From Aeromonas veronii bv. veronii (GTDB lineage Bacteria; Pseudomonadota; Gammaproteobacteria; Enterobacterales; Aeromonadaceae): a DNA stretch of 64,000 nt. Each line of letters begins with the position of its first letter. The stretch's first letter is position 1. Below are positions 43,119 through 54,221 of this stretch, piece after piece. A program made the position numbers and the translations under genes. The DNA is taken from the NCBI RefSeq assembly GCF_000820225.1, contig NZ_CDDK01000031.1:133032-197031 (forward strand). The letters run 5' to 3'. The notes under the pieces were generated by a model. It saw only the letters and a list, made by a program, of their open reading frames with translations. It searched no databases and was not told where the DNA came from.

Positions 43119-43853
43119 TTATTTACCAACGTGGTGGATCAGAGTGCCTTCCGGTTCACCCATGACAACCCGGCGCAGGGCACCCGGTTTGTTCATGTTG
43201 AACACGCGGATCGGCAGATCATGGTCACGCGCCAGGGTAAAGGCAGCAAGATCCATCACCTTGAGCTCTTTTTCAAGAACTTCATCATAACTCAGTTCAT
43301 GATACAGCACGGCATCCGGATTCTTGACCGGATCTTCGTTGTATACACCATCAACCTTGGTGGCTTTGAGCACCACGTCGGCTTCGATCTCGATCCCGCG
43401 CAGGCAAGCCGCAGAATCGGTAGTGAAGAAGGGGTTGCCGGTACCGGCAGAGAAGATAACGACTTTGCCAGCACGCAGCTGGCTGATTGCCTCGGCCCAG
43501 CTGTAGGAGTCGCAGACGCCTTGCAGGGAGATGGCAGACATCAGACGGGCATTCACATAAGCACGATGCAGGGCATCACGCATGGCCAGACCGTTCATCA
43601 CGGTTGCCAGCATACCCATGTGGTCGCCCACCACGCGGTTCATGCCCGCTTTGGCAAGACCGGCACCACGGAACAGGTTGCCGCCACCGATGACCAGACC
43701 GACCTGAACACCCAACTCAACCAGTTCTTTGATCTCTTGGGCCATCCGCTCCAGCACCGCCGGATCAATGCCGAAACCCTCGGATCCTTGCAGGGCTTCA
43801 CCACTCAACTTCAGAAGAACACGTCTGTATGCAGGTTTGGGATTGGTACTCAT
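43119..43853 (-). CDS. pyrH: Uridylate kinase
   Basis: 244 residues, near the E. coli length of 241. It phosphorylates UMP to UDP, is hexameric and allosteric, and is unrelated to eukaryotic UMP kinases. It has the amino-acid-kinase fold: [13 protein letters not shown] near 12, [12 protein letters not shown] near 53, [17 protein letters not shown] near 144 and [12 protein letters not shown] near 172. The 3' end is partly duplicated just downstream. Confidence 0.97.
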   Translation of the reverse strand: MSTNPKPAYRRVLLKLSGEALQGSEGFGIDPAVLERMAQEIKELVELGVQVGLVIGGGNLFRGAGLAKAGMNRVVGDHMGMLATVMNGLAMRDALHRAYVNARLMSAISLQGVCDSYSWAEAISQLRAGKVVIFSAGTGNPFFTTDSAACLRGIEIEADVVLKATKVDGVYNEDPVKNPDAVLYHELSYDEVLEKELKVMDLAAFTLARDHDLPIRVFNMNKPGALRRVVMGEPEGTLIHHVGK

Positions 43854-43870
43854 GTCACTGATTCCTGGTC

Positions 43871-43900
43871 ATATAAAGACCGCGACATAAGTCGCGGTCT
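43871..43900 (-). terminator. Terminator between tsf and pyrH
   Basis: AGACCGCGAC and GTCGCGGTCT form a perfect 10-bp stem around a four-base loop. On the minus strand TTTATAT follows. Confidence 0.8.
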
Positions 43901-43924
43901 GGGGAAACGGAAAAACCGGTTCGA

Positions 43925-44806
43925 TTAGGCCTTTTGAGCGGCCGCGATTTGGGCTGCAACTTCAGCAGCGAAATCGGTCTCTTGCTTCTCGATGCCTTCG
44001 CCCACTTCGAAACGGGTGAAGGAGACAACGTCAGCGCCTTCTTTCTTCAGCAGCTCGGCAACGGTCATGGAAGGATCTTTCACGAACGGTTGACCAGTCA
44101 GGGAAACCTCACCGGTGAACTTCTTCATGCGGCCTTCAACCATCTTCTCGGCGATCTCTTTCGGCTTGCCGGAGTTGATGGCGATGTCGATCTGGATTTC
44201 GCGCTCTTTGGCAACGACTTCAGCAGACACGTCTTCAGGCTTGACGAATTGCGGGCTGTTGGCAGCAACGTGCATGGCCAGATCTTTGGCCAGCTCGGCA
44301 GAACCACCGGTCAGCTTGGTGATAACACCAATGCGGGAACCGTGAACGTAGGTACCCAGGTTGTCACCTTCAACCAGCATCACGCGACGCAGGTTCATGT
44401 TCTCACCGATCTTGGCGATCAGGTTGGTGATGGTCAGCTCGACGGATTCGCCGTTACCGAAGTCAGCGGCTTTCAGCGCGTCAACGTCAGCAATTTTCTG
44501 GGTCGCAGCGATGTCAGCGATCTTCTGGCCCATTGCCATGAAGCTGGCATCTTTGGCGACGAAGTCGGTTTCGCTGTTCAGCTCGATCATGACGGCAACG
44601 TTGCCTTCGGTGCGAGCAAAGATAACGCCTTCAGCGGCGATACGGCCAGCTTTCTTGGCGGCTTTGGCCTGACCGGATTTGCGCATGTTCTCAATTGCCA
44701 GCTCGATATCACCAGCAGCTTCTTCCAGTGCTTTTTTGCAATCCATCATGCCAGCGGCAGTGCGCTCGCGCAGTTCTTTTACCAGGGCGGCAGTAACGTT
44801 AGCCAT
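43925..44806 (-). CDS. tsf: Elongation factor Ts
   Basis: 293 residues from the ATG giving [22 protein letters not shown]; 15 further upstream codons are rejected. It exchanges GDP for GTP on EF-Tu. The N-terminal UBA-like module with the [11 protein letters not shown] motif, the core TDFVAKD segment near 80 (EF-Tu contact) and the C-terminal module are complete. It follows rpsB behind an attenuator-like hairpin. Confidence 0.98.
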   Translation of the reverse strand: MANVTAALVKELRERTAAGMMDCKKALEEAAGDIELAIENMRKSGQAKAAKKAGRIAAEGVIFARTEGNVAVMIELNSETDFVAKDASFMAMGQKIADIAATQKIADVDALKAADFGNGESVELTITNLIAKIGENMNLRRVMLVEGDNLGTYVHGSRIGVITKLTGGSAELAKDLAMHVAANSPQFVKPEDVSAEVVAKEREIQIDIAINSGKPKEIAEKMVEGRMKKFTGEVSLTGQPFVKDPSMTVAELLKKEGADVVSFTRFEVGEGIEKQETDFAAEVAAQIAAAQKA

Positions 44807-44839
44807 GTCCAGTATCCTCGGTCTTGAATTGACAAGAAA

Positions 44840-44860
44840 CAGGGGCCACAAGGGCCCCTG
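44840..44860 (-). terminator. Attenuator between rpsB and tsf
   Basis: CAGGGGCC and GGCCCCTG form an 8-bp stem with a five-base loop; on the minus strand TTTCTTG follows. A second weaker pair, AACCAA and TTGGTT, lies just before it. A hairpin between these genes is also known in E. coli. Confidence 0.65.
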
Positions 44861-44910
44861 CTAACCAATTACATCAGCTTGGTTAATAAGGGCTTTACAG
44901 TCCTTATCAA

Positions 44911-45639
44911 TTACTCAGCTTCAACGAAGCCATCTTGTTCGGCTTGAACAACGATGTCCTGAGCGCGAGCTTCCAGTACGGTGTCAGCAGCAGCATTCAG
45001 GTACAGCTGTACGGCACGGATAGCGTCGTCGTTACCCGGGATGACATAGTCAACGCCGTCCGGGTTGGAGTTGGTATCAACGATGGAAACTACCGGGATA
45101 CCCAGGTTATTGGCTTCTTTGATAGCGATATGCTCGTGGTCGGCATCGACAACGAACAGAACGTCAGGCAGGCCGCCCATGTTCTTGATACCACCCAGGC
45201 TCTTCTCCAGCTTTTCCATTTCGCGAGTACGCATCAGCGCCTCTTTCTTGGTCAGCTTGTCGAAGGTACCGTCTTGGCTCTGGGTTTCCAGATCTTTCAG
45301 GCGCTTGATAGACTGACGAACGGTTTTCCAGTTGGTCAGCATACCGCCCAGCCAGCGGTGGTTTACATAGAACTGGTCGCAACGCTCAGCGGCTTCTTTT
45401 ACGGCTTCAGACGCGGCACGCTTGGTACCAACGAACAGTACCTTGCCTTTCTTGGCAGCTACGGAGCTGATGAAGTTCATGGCATCGTCAAACATCGGAA
45501 CGGTTTTTTCCAGGTTGATGATGTGAACTTTGCTGCGGGCACCGAAGATGTAGGATTTCATTTTCGGGTTCCAGTAACGAGTCTGGTGACCGAAGTGAAC
45601 GCCGGCTTGCAGCATGTCGCGCATAGAAACTTTAGCCAT
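44911..45639 (-). CDS. rpsB: 30S ribosomal protein S2
   Basis: 242 residues, as in E. coli, from the ATG giving [19 protein letters not shown]. It binds the 30S head-body junction and bridges S1. [18 protein letters not shown] near 66 and the signature [13 protein letters not shown] near 93 are clear, followed by [20 protein letters not shown] near 189. In E. coli S2 represses its own operon through the rpsB leader; a leader of about 135 bases is present here too. It is the first gene of the large minus-strand supercluster. Confidence 0.98.
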   Translation of the reverse strand: MAKVSMRDMLQAGVHFGHQTRYWNPKMKSYIFGARSKVHIINLEKTVPMFDDAMNFISSVAAKKGKVLFVGTKRAASEAVKEAAERCDQFYVNHRWLGGMLTNWKTVRQSIKRLKDLETQSQDGTFDKLTKKEALMRTREMEKLEKSLGGIKNMGGLPDVLFVVDADHEHIAIKEANNLGIPVVSIVDTNSNPDGVDYVIPGNDDAIRAVQLYLNAAADTVLEARAQDIVVQAEQDGFVEAE

Positions 45640-46010
45640 TTTATACCTCTGTATTGGGGTTAGGCCTCCACACATCCCATATAACCGACCCGTTAAGGCA
45701 CCCCGGCATATGTGTCGATGTGTGTGTGTTGTTTAAGTAAGGGTGATGAAATCGGGACGCAAGTTCCCCATTCCGGCGCGCTTTATACCATAACTTTGTT
45801 CAGGACACCACCGGCCGACACCCTAAACAGGTGTAAATATGGATCCCGCCAGAGGATGCTGCGACGCTGATTTGACGTTGTGATGACAATCACACTGGAA
45901 GTACGAGGGGGTTGCGGATAAAATTTTGCCCTGATTGCAAACGCATCTATTTTTCATTACCTGTCCTGTCTGCCCTCGCAGGCCCAGCGGCAGGCCGCAA
46001 GAGAGATCCC
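45640..46010. promoter_or_regulatory. Divergent rpsB / map upstream region
   Basis: This 371-base gap carries the rpsB leader on the minus strand, where S2 autoregulation would act, and the map promoter side. A TGTGTG-rich stretch lies at about 45713-45731. No gene is supported. Confidence 0.6.
45775..45810 (-). promoter_or_regulatory. Probable rpsB promoter
   Basis: On the minus strand TATGGTATAAAG gives a strong -10 (TATAAA at 45782-45787) with an extended part, followed at once by the GC-rich stretch CGCGCCGG. A GC-rich discriminator is typical of stringently controlled ribosomal promoters. The -35 region (near TGGTGT) is weak. Confidence 0.6.
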
Positions 46011-46799
46011 ATGTCCATTAAAATCAAGACACCGGAAGAGATTGAAAAGATGCGCGTTGCCGGCCAATTGGCCGCCGATGTGCTGGTCATGATTGCGCCC
46101 CATGTCAAAGCTGGCGTCACCACTGACGAACTGAACACCCTCTGCCACGACTATATTGTCGACGTACAACAGGCGGTTCCAGCTCCGCTCAACTACCACG
46201 GCTTCCCCAAATCCATCTGCACCTCAGTGAACGATGTGATCTGCCACGGTATCCCGAATCACAAGAAGCTGCGCGATGGCGACATCATTAATCTGGATAT
46301 CACCGTCATCAAGGATGGCTACCACGGCGATACCTCGGCCATGTTCATCGTGGGTGAAACCACCCCGCTGCGCCGCCAGCTCTGCAAGGTTGCGCAAGAG
46401 AGCCTCTATGCCGCCATCAAGAAGGTGCGCCCGGGTGCCTGCATCACCGAGATTGGCGCCGTCATTCAACCCATCGTCGAGAAGGCCGGTTTCTCCGTGG
46501 TGCGTGACTACTGCGGTCACGGTATCGGTGCCGAGTTCCACGAAGAGCCGCAGATCCTCCACTACCGCAACAGCGGCAAGCTGGAGCTGAAAGCGGGCAT
46601 GTGCTTCACCATCGAGCCGATGGTCAACAGCAAGAAGTATCACTGCAAGGTCAATCCGAAGGATGGCTGGACCGTGACCACCAAGGATGGCGGCGACTCC
46701 GCCCAGTGGGAACACACCCTGCTGGTGACCGAGGACGGCTGCGAGGTGCTCACCCTGCGCCCCGATGACACTATCGACCGCTTCATCAAACACAGCTAA
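46011..46799 (+). CDS. map: Methionine aminopeptidase type I
   Basis: 262 residues from an ATG with GAGAG about seven bases upstream; a start 33 codons earlier is rejected. It removes the initiator methionine from nascent proteins. The pita-bread fold metal ligands appear in INLDITVIKDGYHGDTSAMF (two Asp), GHGIGAEFHEEP (His), FTIEPMV (Glu) and QWEHTLLV (Glu). It diverges from rpsB, as in E. coli, and is followed by a terminator before glnD. Confidence 0.97.
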   Translation: MSIKIKTPEEIEKMRVAGQLAADVLVMIAPHVKAGVTTDELNTLCHDYIVDVQQAVPAPLNYHGFPKSICTSVNDVICHGIPNHKKLRDGDIINLDITVIKDGYHGDTSAMFIVGETTPLRRQLCKVAQESLYAAIKKVRPGACITEIGAVIQPIVEKAGFSVVRDYCGHGIGAEFHEEPQILHYRNSGKLELKAGMCFTIEPMVNSKKYHCKVNPKDGWTVTTKDGGDSAQWEHTLLVTEDGCEVLTLRPDDTIDRFIKHS

Positions 46800-46804
46800 C
46801 ATCG

Positions 46805-46841
46805 AACCCCGGCCCTGAACTTCCAACGCGCCGGGGTTTTT
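46805..46841 (+). terminator. Terminator of map
   Basis: AACCCCGGC and GCCGGGGTT form a 9-bp stem with a 16-base loop, followed by a run of T. Confidence 0.8.
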
Positions 46842-46885
46842 ACTTCTGTTTCAGCCATTTGCCTGCCACTTGCGTGTGAGATGCC

Positions 46886-49522
46886 ATGGACGCCAGCCTG
46901 CTTTCCCCCCATTTGTTACCCGATGACCAGCTCACTCGCGACAACTGCAAAGAGTACCTGAGCCGCTTTCTCGGCTGGCTGCACGCCCGTTTTGATGCCG
47001 GCGACAACATCATCGAGCTGGTTGCCACCCGCTCCGAATACATGGATCAGCTGCTCTGCCGGCTGTGGCAGAAGTTCGGCTTCGACAAGAGCGACCTCAC
47101 CCTCATTGCGGTGGGGGGCTATGGTCGCGGCGAGCTGCACCCCCACTCCGATATCGACCTGCTGATCCTCTATGACGGCGATGAGCTGGACGAGGTGCTG
47201 GGGCTGCGGATCGGCGAGTTCATCACCTTGCTGTGGGATCTCAAGCTGGAGGTGGGTCAGGCGGTGCGCAACGTGGCGGAGTGTCTCGAGCAGGGGCGCG
47301 CCGATATCACGGTCGCAACCAACCTCATTGAGGCCCGCTACATCACAGGTCGCCAGGAGGGTTTCCGACAACTGAAAGAGGCCACCGGCCCCCAGCACTT
47401 CTGGCCGAGCGAAGCCTTCTTTCGCGCCAAACGGCAAGAGCAGACGGAGCGCCATCAGCAGTTTCTCGGCACCGCCTACAAGCTGGAGCCCGATCTCAAG
47501 AGCAATCCGGGTGGCCTGCGGGATATTCAAACCCTCGCCTGGGTCGCCCGCCGCCACTTTGGCGCTACCACCTTGTTCGAGATGACCAGCCACGGCTTTC
47601 TCAACCGCGCCGAGTATCGTGAGCTGCTCGACTGCCAGAATTTTCTCTGGAAGGTGCGTTTCGCCCTGCACATGGCCATCAACAAGGGAGATAACCGCCT
47701 GCTGTTCGATCGCCAACGCACCGTGGCCCAGATGCTGGGGTTCGAAGGGGAAGGCAACACTCCGGTCGAGCAGATGATGAAGCGCTTCTACCAGACGGTG
47801 CGGCGGGTCTCCGAGCTCAACGAGATGCTGCTGCAGCTGTTTGACGAGGCGATCCTCGGCAACACCGCCATGGATGTGCGTCGCCTCTCCGACGAGTTCC
47901 AGCTCCGTGGCCGCCTCATCGATGCGGTGGATGCGGAGTTGTTTAGCCGTGAACCGGCCGCCATCCTGCGCCTCTTCTATCAGATGGCCCAACACCCCGA
48001 GATTGCGGGCATCCACTCGGCCACCCTGCGCCAGCTGCGGGAGGCACGGCGCAAACTCAACTGCTGGTTGCAGGACTTGCCCGACTGCCGTCGCCTCTTT
48101 ATGGCGCTGCTGCGCCACCCCAACGGCATCGGCCTGCCGCTCACCCTGATGCACAAGTACGGCATTCTGGCGGCCTATCTGCCGCAATGGAACCTCATCG
48201 TCGGCCAGATGCAGTTCGACATGTTCCACGCCTACACCGTGGATGAGCACACCCATCGGCTGCTCAAGAACATTCATCAGTTCCCCAATCCGGCCAGTCG
48301 CCAGAGCCACCCGCTCTGCCACGAGGTCTTCACCCGGCTGCGCAAACCGGAGCTGCTCAGCATCGCCGCCCTGTTCCACGATATCGCCAAGGGACGGCGT
48401 GGCGATCACTCGGAGCTCGGCGCCGTCGATGCGCTGGAGTTCTGCCAGCTGCACGGTCTGGATCGCTACGAGAGTCGGCTGGTCGCCTGGCTGGTGCGCC
48501 ACCATCTGCTGATGTCGGTCACCGCCCAGCGCCGCGACATCTATGACCCCGACGTGGTCACCGATTTTGCCCAGAAGGTGCGCGACGAGCAGCATCTCGA
48601 CCTGCTCTACTGCCTCACCGTGGCCGATATCTGCGCCACCAATGATACCCTGTGGAACGACTGGAAGGGCACCCTGCTGCGGGAGCTCTACTTCGCGACC
48701 CAGAAGGCGCTGCGCCAGGGGCTGGAGAACCCGCCCGACATGCGGCTGCGCATTCGCGAAAACCAGCGTCAGGCCAAGCAACTGCTTGCGCAACGGGATG
48801 TATCGGAAGAAGCAATCAACCAGCTCTGGGGCGACTTCAAGGCCGACTACTTCCTGCGTCACAGCCCGGAGCAGATCGCCTGGCACTGCCGCCATATCAT
48901 CGAGCATCGTGACAATCCGGCGCCGCTGGTGATCATCGGCAAACACCCAACCCGCGGCGGCAGCGAGGTATTTATCTACTGCCGCGATACCCCGAATCTG
49001 TTTGCCACCGTGGCCTCGGCGCTGGATCAGAAGAACCTCAACATCCACGACGCCCAGATCATGAACTCGCGCAGTAACTATGTGCTCGATACCTTCGTGG
49101 TGCTGGAGCCGAGCGGCGAGCCCATCAGCCCCAACCGCACAGCCACCATCAAGAAAGCGCTGGAGAAGGCGCTGCAGGAGCCTGGCAAGCTGGTGCTGCG
49201 CAATAAGCCGCTGTCGCGGCGCCACCGCCAGTTCAGCGTACCGACCCGGGTAGTCTTCCTGCCTCATAAAGGGGAGAGCCGTCACACCCTGATGGAGCTG
49301 ACGGCCCTCGATACCCCCGGCCTGCTGGCGCGGATCGGTGCGGTTTTCCAGCAGTGCGGACTGTCGCTGCACGCCGCCAAAATTGCCACTTTCGGTGAGA
49401 GGGTCGAGGACTTTTTCAGCCTGACAAGCCTCGATGGAGAACCATTGACCGCCGAGCAGCAACAGCAGCTGGAAGAGCGGCTGGTACACCAACTCAACCC
49501 CCAGCAGTCGGTACTTGATTAA
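46886..49522 (+). CDS. glnD: PII uridylyltransferase / uridylyl-removing enzyme
   Basis: 878 residues. It senses glutamine and controls nitrogen metabolism by adding UMP to PII proteins (GlnB, GlnK) or removing it. The nucleotidyltransferase motif VGGYGRGELHPHSDIDLLI is near 77, with the two catalytic Asp residues. An HD domain follows (ALFHDIAKGRRGDHSELGA near 497) for the removing activity. Two C-terminal ACT domains sense glutamine (about 700-780 and 805-878). An 891-codon antisense open frame covering the gene is judged to be a composition artefact. It sits between map and dapD, as in E. coli. Confidence 0.97.
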   Translation: MDASLLSPHLLPDDQLTRDNCKEYLSRFLGWLHARFDAGDNIIELVATRSEYMDQLLCRLWQKFGFDKSDLTLIAVGGYGRGELHPHSDIDLLILYDGDELDEVLGLRIGEFITLLWDLKLEVGQAVRNVAECLEQGRADITVATNLIEARYITGRQEGFRQLKEATGPQHFWPSEAFFRAKRQEQTERHQQFLGTAYKLEPDLKSNPGGLRDIQTLAWVARRHFGATTLFEMTSHGFLNRAEYRELLDCQNFLWKVRFALHMAINKGDNRLLFDRQRTVAQMLGFEGEGNTPVEQMMKRFYQTVRRVSELNEMLLQLFDEAILGNTAMDVRRLSDEFQLRGRLIDAVDAELFSREPAAILRLFYQMAQHPEIAGIHSATLRQLREARRKLNCWLQDLPDCRRLFMALLRHPNGIGLPLTLMHKYGILAAYLPQWNLIVGQMQFDMFHAYTVDEHTHRLLKNIHQFPNPASRQSHPLCHEVFTRLRKPELLSIAALFHDIAKGRRGDHSELGAVDALEFCQLHGLDRYESRLVAWLVRHHLLMSVTAQRRDIYDPDVVTDFAQKVRDEQHLDLLYCLTVADICATNDTLWNDWKGTLLRELYFATQKALRQGLENPPDMRLRIRENQRQAKQLLAQRDVSEEAINQLWGDFKADYFLRHSPEQIAWHCRHIIEHRDNPAPLVIIGKHPTRGGSEVFIYCRDTPNLFATVASALDQKNLNIHDAQIMNSRSNYVLDTFVVLEPSGEPISPNRTATIKKALEKALQEPGKLVLRNKPLSRRHRQFSVPTRVVFLPHKGESRHTLMELTALDTPGLLARIGAVFQQCGLSLHAAKIATFGERVEDFFSLTSLDGEPLTAEQQQQLEERLVHQLNPQQSVLD

Positions 49523-49696
49523 GCGAAGAGTGATTCGAAAGAGGCTGATTGTCGGGCGTTTTTTGCCATACCAAACAACTGGTTGGCGCACATCGGATGA
49601 AGAAATGGTCGCTGGCTGGAAGAATTCCGGTCAACCCCTTAAAAACAGTCGGAAAAGTGTGATACAACAAACAGAATTTTTTAAAGGAAACCTGTC

Positions 49697-50524
49697 ATGA
49701 CCGAGTTGCAACAGATCATTGAAGCGGCCTTCGAGCGCCGCGACACCATTACTCCGGGCTCCGTGGATAGCGCCACCAAGTCCGCCATCCTGCAAGCCAT
49801 CGACCTGCTGGACTCCGGCAAGGCACGGGTTGCCGAGAAGATTGCCGGTGAGTGGGTTGTCCATCAGTGGCTGAAGAAAGCGGTACTGCTCTACTTCCGC
49901 ATCAACGACAACGGCATCATCAAGGGCGACGATGCCCAGTACTACGACAAGGTTCCCCTCAAATTCTCCAACTACACCGCCGAGCAGTTCAAGGAAGCGG
50001 GTGTGCGCGTGGTGCCGCCGGCAACAGCCCGCAAAGGCTCCTTTATTGCCCCCAATACCGTGCTGATGCCCTCCTACGTCAACATCGGCGCCTTCGTTGA
50101 CGAAGGTACCATGGTCGATACCTGGGCCACTGTCGGCTCTTGCGCCCAGATCGGTAAAAACGTGCATCTCTCCGGCGGCGTCGGCATCGGTGGCGTACTG
50201 GAGCCACTGCAGGCCAACCCGACCATCATCGAAGACAACTGCTTTATCGGTGCCCGCTCCGAAGTGGTTGAAGGGGTCATCGTCGAGGAAGGTTCCGTCA
50301 TCTCCATGGGCGTCTTTATCGGCCAGTCCACCCGCATCTATGACCGTGAAACCGGCGAGATCCACTACGGCCGCGTACCGGCTGGCTCCGTGGTCGTCTC
50401 CGGCTCCCTGCCCTCCAAGTGCGGCAAGTACAGCCTCTACGCGGCGGTGATCGTCAAAAAGGTCGATGCCAAAACCCGTGCCAAAGTCGGCATCAACGCC
50501 CTGCTGCGCTCCATCGACGAGTAA
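49697..50524 (+). CDS. dapD: 2,3,4,5-tetrahydropyridine-2,6-dicarboxylate N-succinyltransferase
   Basis: 275 residues against 274 in E. coli. It adds a succinyl group in the lysine/diaminopimelate pathway. The N-terminal helical domain is followed by a left-handed beta-helix of hexapeptide repeats ([27 protein letters not shown] near 117) and a C-terminal [21 protein letters not shown] segment typical of DapD. AAAGGAAAC precedes the ATG. It lies downstream of glnD and ends at a strong terminator. Confidence 0.97.
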   Translation: MTELQQIIEAAFERRDTITPGSVDSATKSAILQAIDLLDSGKARVAEKIAGEWVVHQWLKKAVLLYFRINDNGIIKGDDAQYYDKVPLKFSNYTAEQFKEAGVRVVPPATARKGSFIAPNTVLMPSYVNIGAFVDEGTMVDTWATVGSCAQIGKNVHLSGGVGIGGVLEPLQANPTIIEDNCFIGARSEVVEGVIVEEGSVISMGVFIGQSTRIYDRETGEIHYGRVPAGSVVVSGSLPSKCGKYSLYAAVIVKKVDAKTRAKVGINALLRSIDE

Positions 50525-50541
50525 TCAGCATTGCTGTGATG

Positions 50542-50566
50542 AAAGGGCGCCTGATGGCGCCCTTTT
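50542..50566 (+). terminator. Terminator of dapD
   Basis: AAAGGGCGCC and GGCGCCCTTT pair with a four-base loop and end in T. Confidence 0.85.
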
Positions 50567-50650
50567 GATTTTGGCGCCCCTGTCACAGGCAAGCCATGAG
50601 GCATCGGTTAAGATGGATGGGACAGGATCGTTTCAAACCGAGGAAGCCTG

Positions 50651-51034
50651 ATGTACGAGAATCTGAAGAGCCTGGGGATCCAGGATCCCGCCTCCGTCGA
50701 CAGCTACACCCTGCGCCAGGAGGCCAACCACGACATCCTCAAGATCTACTTCAAGAAGCAGAAGGGCGAGTTCTTCGCCAAGAGTGTCAAATTCAAGTAT
50801 CCCCGCCAGCGCAAGACCATGCTGGTTGACTCGGGCACCCATGAGTACAAGGATGTCACCGAGATCAACGCCAACCTCAAGTATGTGGTAGATGAGCTGG
50901 ACAACCTGACCCAGGGCGTTCATCAGCAGGCCGACCCGGACATCAAGCAGAAGATCCTGCGCGACCTGCGCCATCTGGAAAAAGTGGTGCAGAACAAGAT
51001 CAGCGAAATCGAGCGGGATCTGGAGAAGCTCTAA
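50651..51034 (+). CDS. yaeH: UPF0325 family protein YaeH
   Basis: 127 residues. It matches E. coli YaeH along its length: [24 protein letters not shown] near 21, then [18 protein letters not shown] near 39 and [16 protein letters not shown] near the end. The function is unknown. It has no signal or membrane segment, and the C-terminal half is helical and charged. It lies next to dapD, as in E. coli, and has its own terminator. Confidence 0.94.
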   Translation: MYENLKSLGIQDPASVDSYTLRQEANHDILKIYFKKQKGEFFAKSVKFKYPRQRKTMLVDSGTHEYKDVTEINANLKYVVDELDNLTQGVHQQADPDIKQKILRDLRHLEKVVQNKISEIERDLEKL

Positions 51035-51050
51035 TCCCCCCGACTCGACA

Positions 51051-51077
51051 AAAGAGCGCCCTGGTGGCGCTCTTTTT
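51051..51077 (+). terminator. Terminator of yaeH
   Basis: AAAGAGCGCC and GGCGCTCTTT form a 10-bp stem around CTGGT, followed by further T. Confidence 0.9.
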
Positions 51078-51250
51078 ATTGGCTGGCTTTATGGGGCTAT
51101 GGGGTTATCTGGCAATGCCGTGCGATAAGGTGAGCGGAGCACACCACCTTGTGCTGTTGGGCCACCATTGGGCAACCCGTTACATATCGCCCCTTGGAAA
51201 ACACAACCCCTGCCAAGCCACGAGACACGCTACAAGCAAGCACAAATAGC

Positions 51251-51276
51251 AAGAGGGAGGCTTTCGCCTCCCTCTT
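51251..51276 (-). terminator. Probable terminator of ptsG
   Basis: AAGAGGGAGGC and GCCTCCCTCTT form a perfect 11-bp stem around TTTC, shortly after the ptsG stop. The minus-strand flank is not T-rich (GCTATTTG). Confidence 0.65.
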
Positions 51277-51304
51277 CAAACACGCTGATATTCAGGCAAC
51301 AGAA

Positions 51305-52798
<1,494 letters not shown>

Positions 52799-52827
52799 TC
52801 ATTCAGATATCTTCGAGTCGGGCTTGT

Positions 52828-52850
52828 TTATTTTGACCATCAGAATATAA
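52828..52850 (-). promoter_or_regulatory. Candidate Mlc/NagC-type operator upstream of ptsG
   Basis: TTATTTTGACCATCAG followed by AATATAA forms an imperfect 23-base palindrome (TTATTTTG against TTATATTC). This is the general shape of Mlc/NagC sites, about 95 bases before the ptsG start. Confidence 0.35.
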
Positions 52851-53099
52851 CCCAGCGGGTCATAAATTGCTGCTTTCGAAGGCGGGGGAATATTGAATTT
52901 GGAGGGAAGATCACAACTTGTTTAGCGGCTAAAAAACGCATCTAATATAAGTTAATAATCCGCACTATCACTCTATTACAAAGATATATAAATAGCAGTT
53001 TCACTTTGTATTTTAATAATGCCATTTATATCAAATGGAAACTCATTGTAACTCAATGTAACGGCGTGATTTTTATTTATTACAGTCTACCGATTAAAA

Positions 53100-53121
53100 A
53101 GGCCTCCAACAAGGGAGGCCT
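53100..53121 (-). terminator. Terminator of the maltose gene pair
   Basis: AGGCCTCC and GGAGGCCT form an 8-bp stem; on the minus strand the stem is followed by TTTTTAATC. Confidence 0.85.
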
Positions 53122-53158
53122 CAATAAATATATCTGACCAGTAAATGGTCGTATTACT

Positions 53159-54130
53159 CTATTTTTGCGACCGCTTGACCGCATCAATAAACACGCTTTT
53201 TGCCTTGGTTGAACCAGCCCGTTCGGCCTCGTTCACCAGCTTCATCGCCTTGTCGATATCCCCCGCCTTGACCTCTTTTTCGATCTGGCTCTGGTAGAAG
53301 GCTTCAGTTTCACTCAACATGGCAGGAGCAGGTTTGGCTGCGACCGCAGCTGTTGCAGTTGTGGTAACGGCTGCGGTAGTCGCTATCGCTGCAACCTGCT
53401 GACCCTGGCTCATGGCCACCTTGTCGGCATATTCGGGTTTGAATACCGCTTCAAGGCCACTCCCACGGGCCATATCTTTGACTTTGATCTGCACCAAACC
53501 CCAAGGGGAGTGCGGGATCACCGGATCCTTGATATCAGGCTCAACGGTACCATTAGCGCGAGCAAATGCTTTTGATGGATGCAGGATTGTTGTGCTGCCT
53601 GAGAGCTTATCCGCGGGCGCATAAACGATCATGTATGTTTCGCTGGCCGGGTTGCCAGGCATGCTGCGGTCAACAAAAACACGTCCTTCGATACGGTCGT
53701 TATCGAGCAAGTGAGCAGGTTGATAGCTGAATACTGACTCACCCAGGACCCGAGTCACCTTGAACTCGGCATCCAGCATAATAACCTTGGGCACCATCAC
53801 GGTTTTACTCACCTGTGATGCCAGGCTGATCGCCAGATTGCCGGTGTTGGTCGGCAGGCGATAAGCCGCAAAGTAACTCATCCCCTCATCAAACTGAAAA
53901 GTGGGTTGCTTGCCATCGATCGCCAGCAAGGTCTCACCTTCAGGCAAGGGGGCATAACTGAAATCTTTAAACGCCACACAGCAGCTGGAGGCTTTGGCCA
54001 ACGCTTGCTTGGCTTGATCTGCATCGCTCAAGATCGAGCCATGTTCTTGCAGAGGAACAACCATGTTTCCGGCACAACCGGTTAATAGCGCAGTGATTAC
54101 GGCTGCAATAGACATCTTTACCCGTTTCAT
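53159..54130 (-). CDS. malM: MalM-like maltose operon lipoprotein
   Basis: 323 residues from an ATG preceded by GGAG at nine bases. A short lipoprotein signal ends in the lipobox LTGC, with Cys19 as lipid site. The mature part resembles E. coli MalM: AKASSCCVAFKDFSYAPL near 51, then FAAYRLP and a middle beta-rich domain. An Ala/Thr-rich linker (AAVTTTATAAVAAKPAPA) leads to a C-terminal helical end. MalM is a periplasmic protein of unknown exact role in maltodextrin uptake. It follows the maltoporin gene after an attenuator hairpin, as malM follows lamB in E. coli. The transporter genes malEFGK are not in this window. Confidence 0.88.
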   Translation of the reverse strand: MKRVKMSIAAVITALLTGCAGNMVVPLQEHGSILSDADQAKQALAKASSCCVAFKDFSYAPLPEGETLLAIDGKQPTFQFDEGMSYFAAYRLPTNTGNLAISLASQVSKTVMVPKVIMLDAEFKVTRVLGESVFSYQPAHLLDNDRIEGRVFVDRSMPGNPASETYMIVYAPADKLSGSTTILHPSKAFARANGTVEPDIKDPVIPHSPWGLVQIKVKDMARGSGLEAVFKPEYADKVAMSQGQQVAAIATTAAVTTTATAAVAAKPAPAMLSETEAFYQSQIEKEVKAGDIDKAMKLVNEAERAGSTKAKSVFIDAVKRSQK

Positions 54131-54171
54131 TTTTCTTATCTCCATAATCCGGTGGCCGTGATCCGGCGAAA

Positions 54172-54196
54172 CAAAACTGCCCCCATAAGGGGGCAG
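54172..54196 (-). terminator. Attenuator between lamB and malM
   Basis: CTGCCCCC and GGGGGCAG form an 8-bp stem around ATAA. On the minus strand TTTTGTTT follows. Partial termination would lower malM expression relative to lamB. Confidence 0.75.
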
Positions 54197-54221
54197 TCAC
54201 TAACTTAACTTAAACTTTTGC

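Noticed and set aside
45713-45731. TGTGTG-rich run in the rpsB leader, as a simple repeat
   Set aside because: Too short and irregular to be called a microsatellite; kept only as a note in the upstream region.
46916-49591. An 891-codon open frame on the minus strand covering glnD
   Set aside because: It is fully antisense to a well-recognised gene, has no family resemblance, and arises from GC-rich codon use that suppresses stops in the opposite frame.
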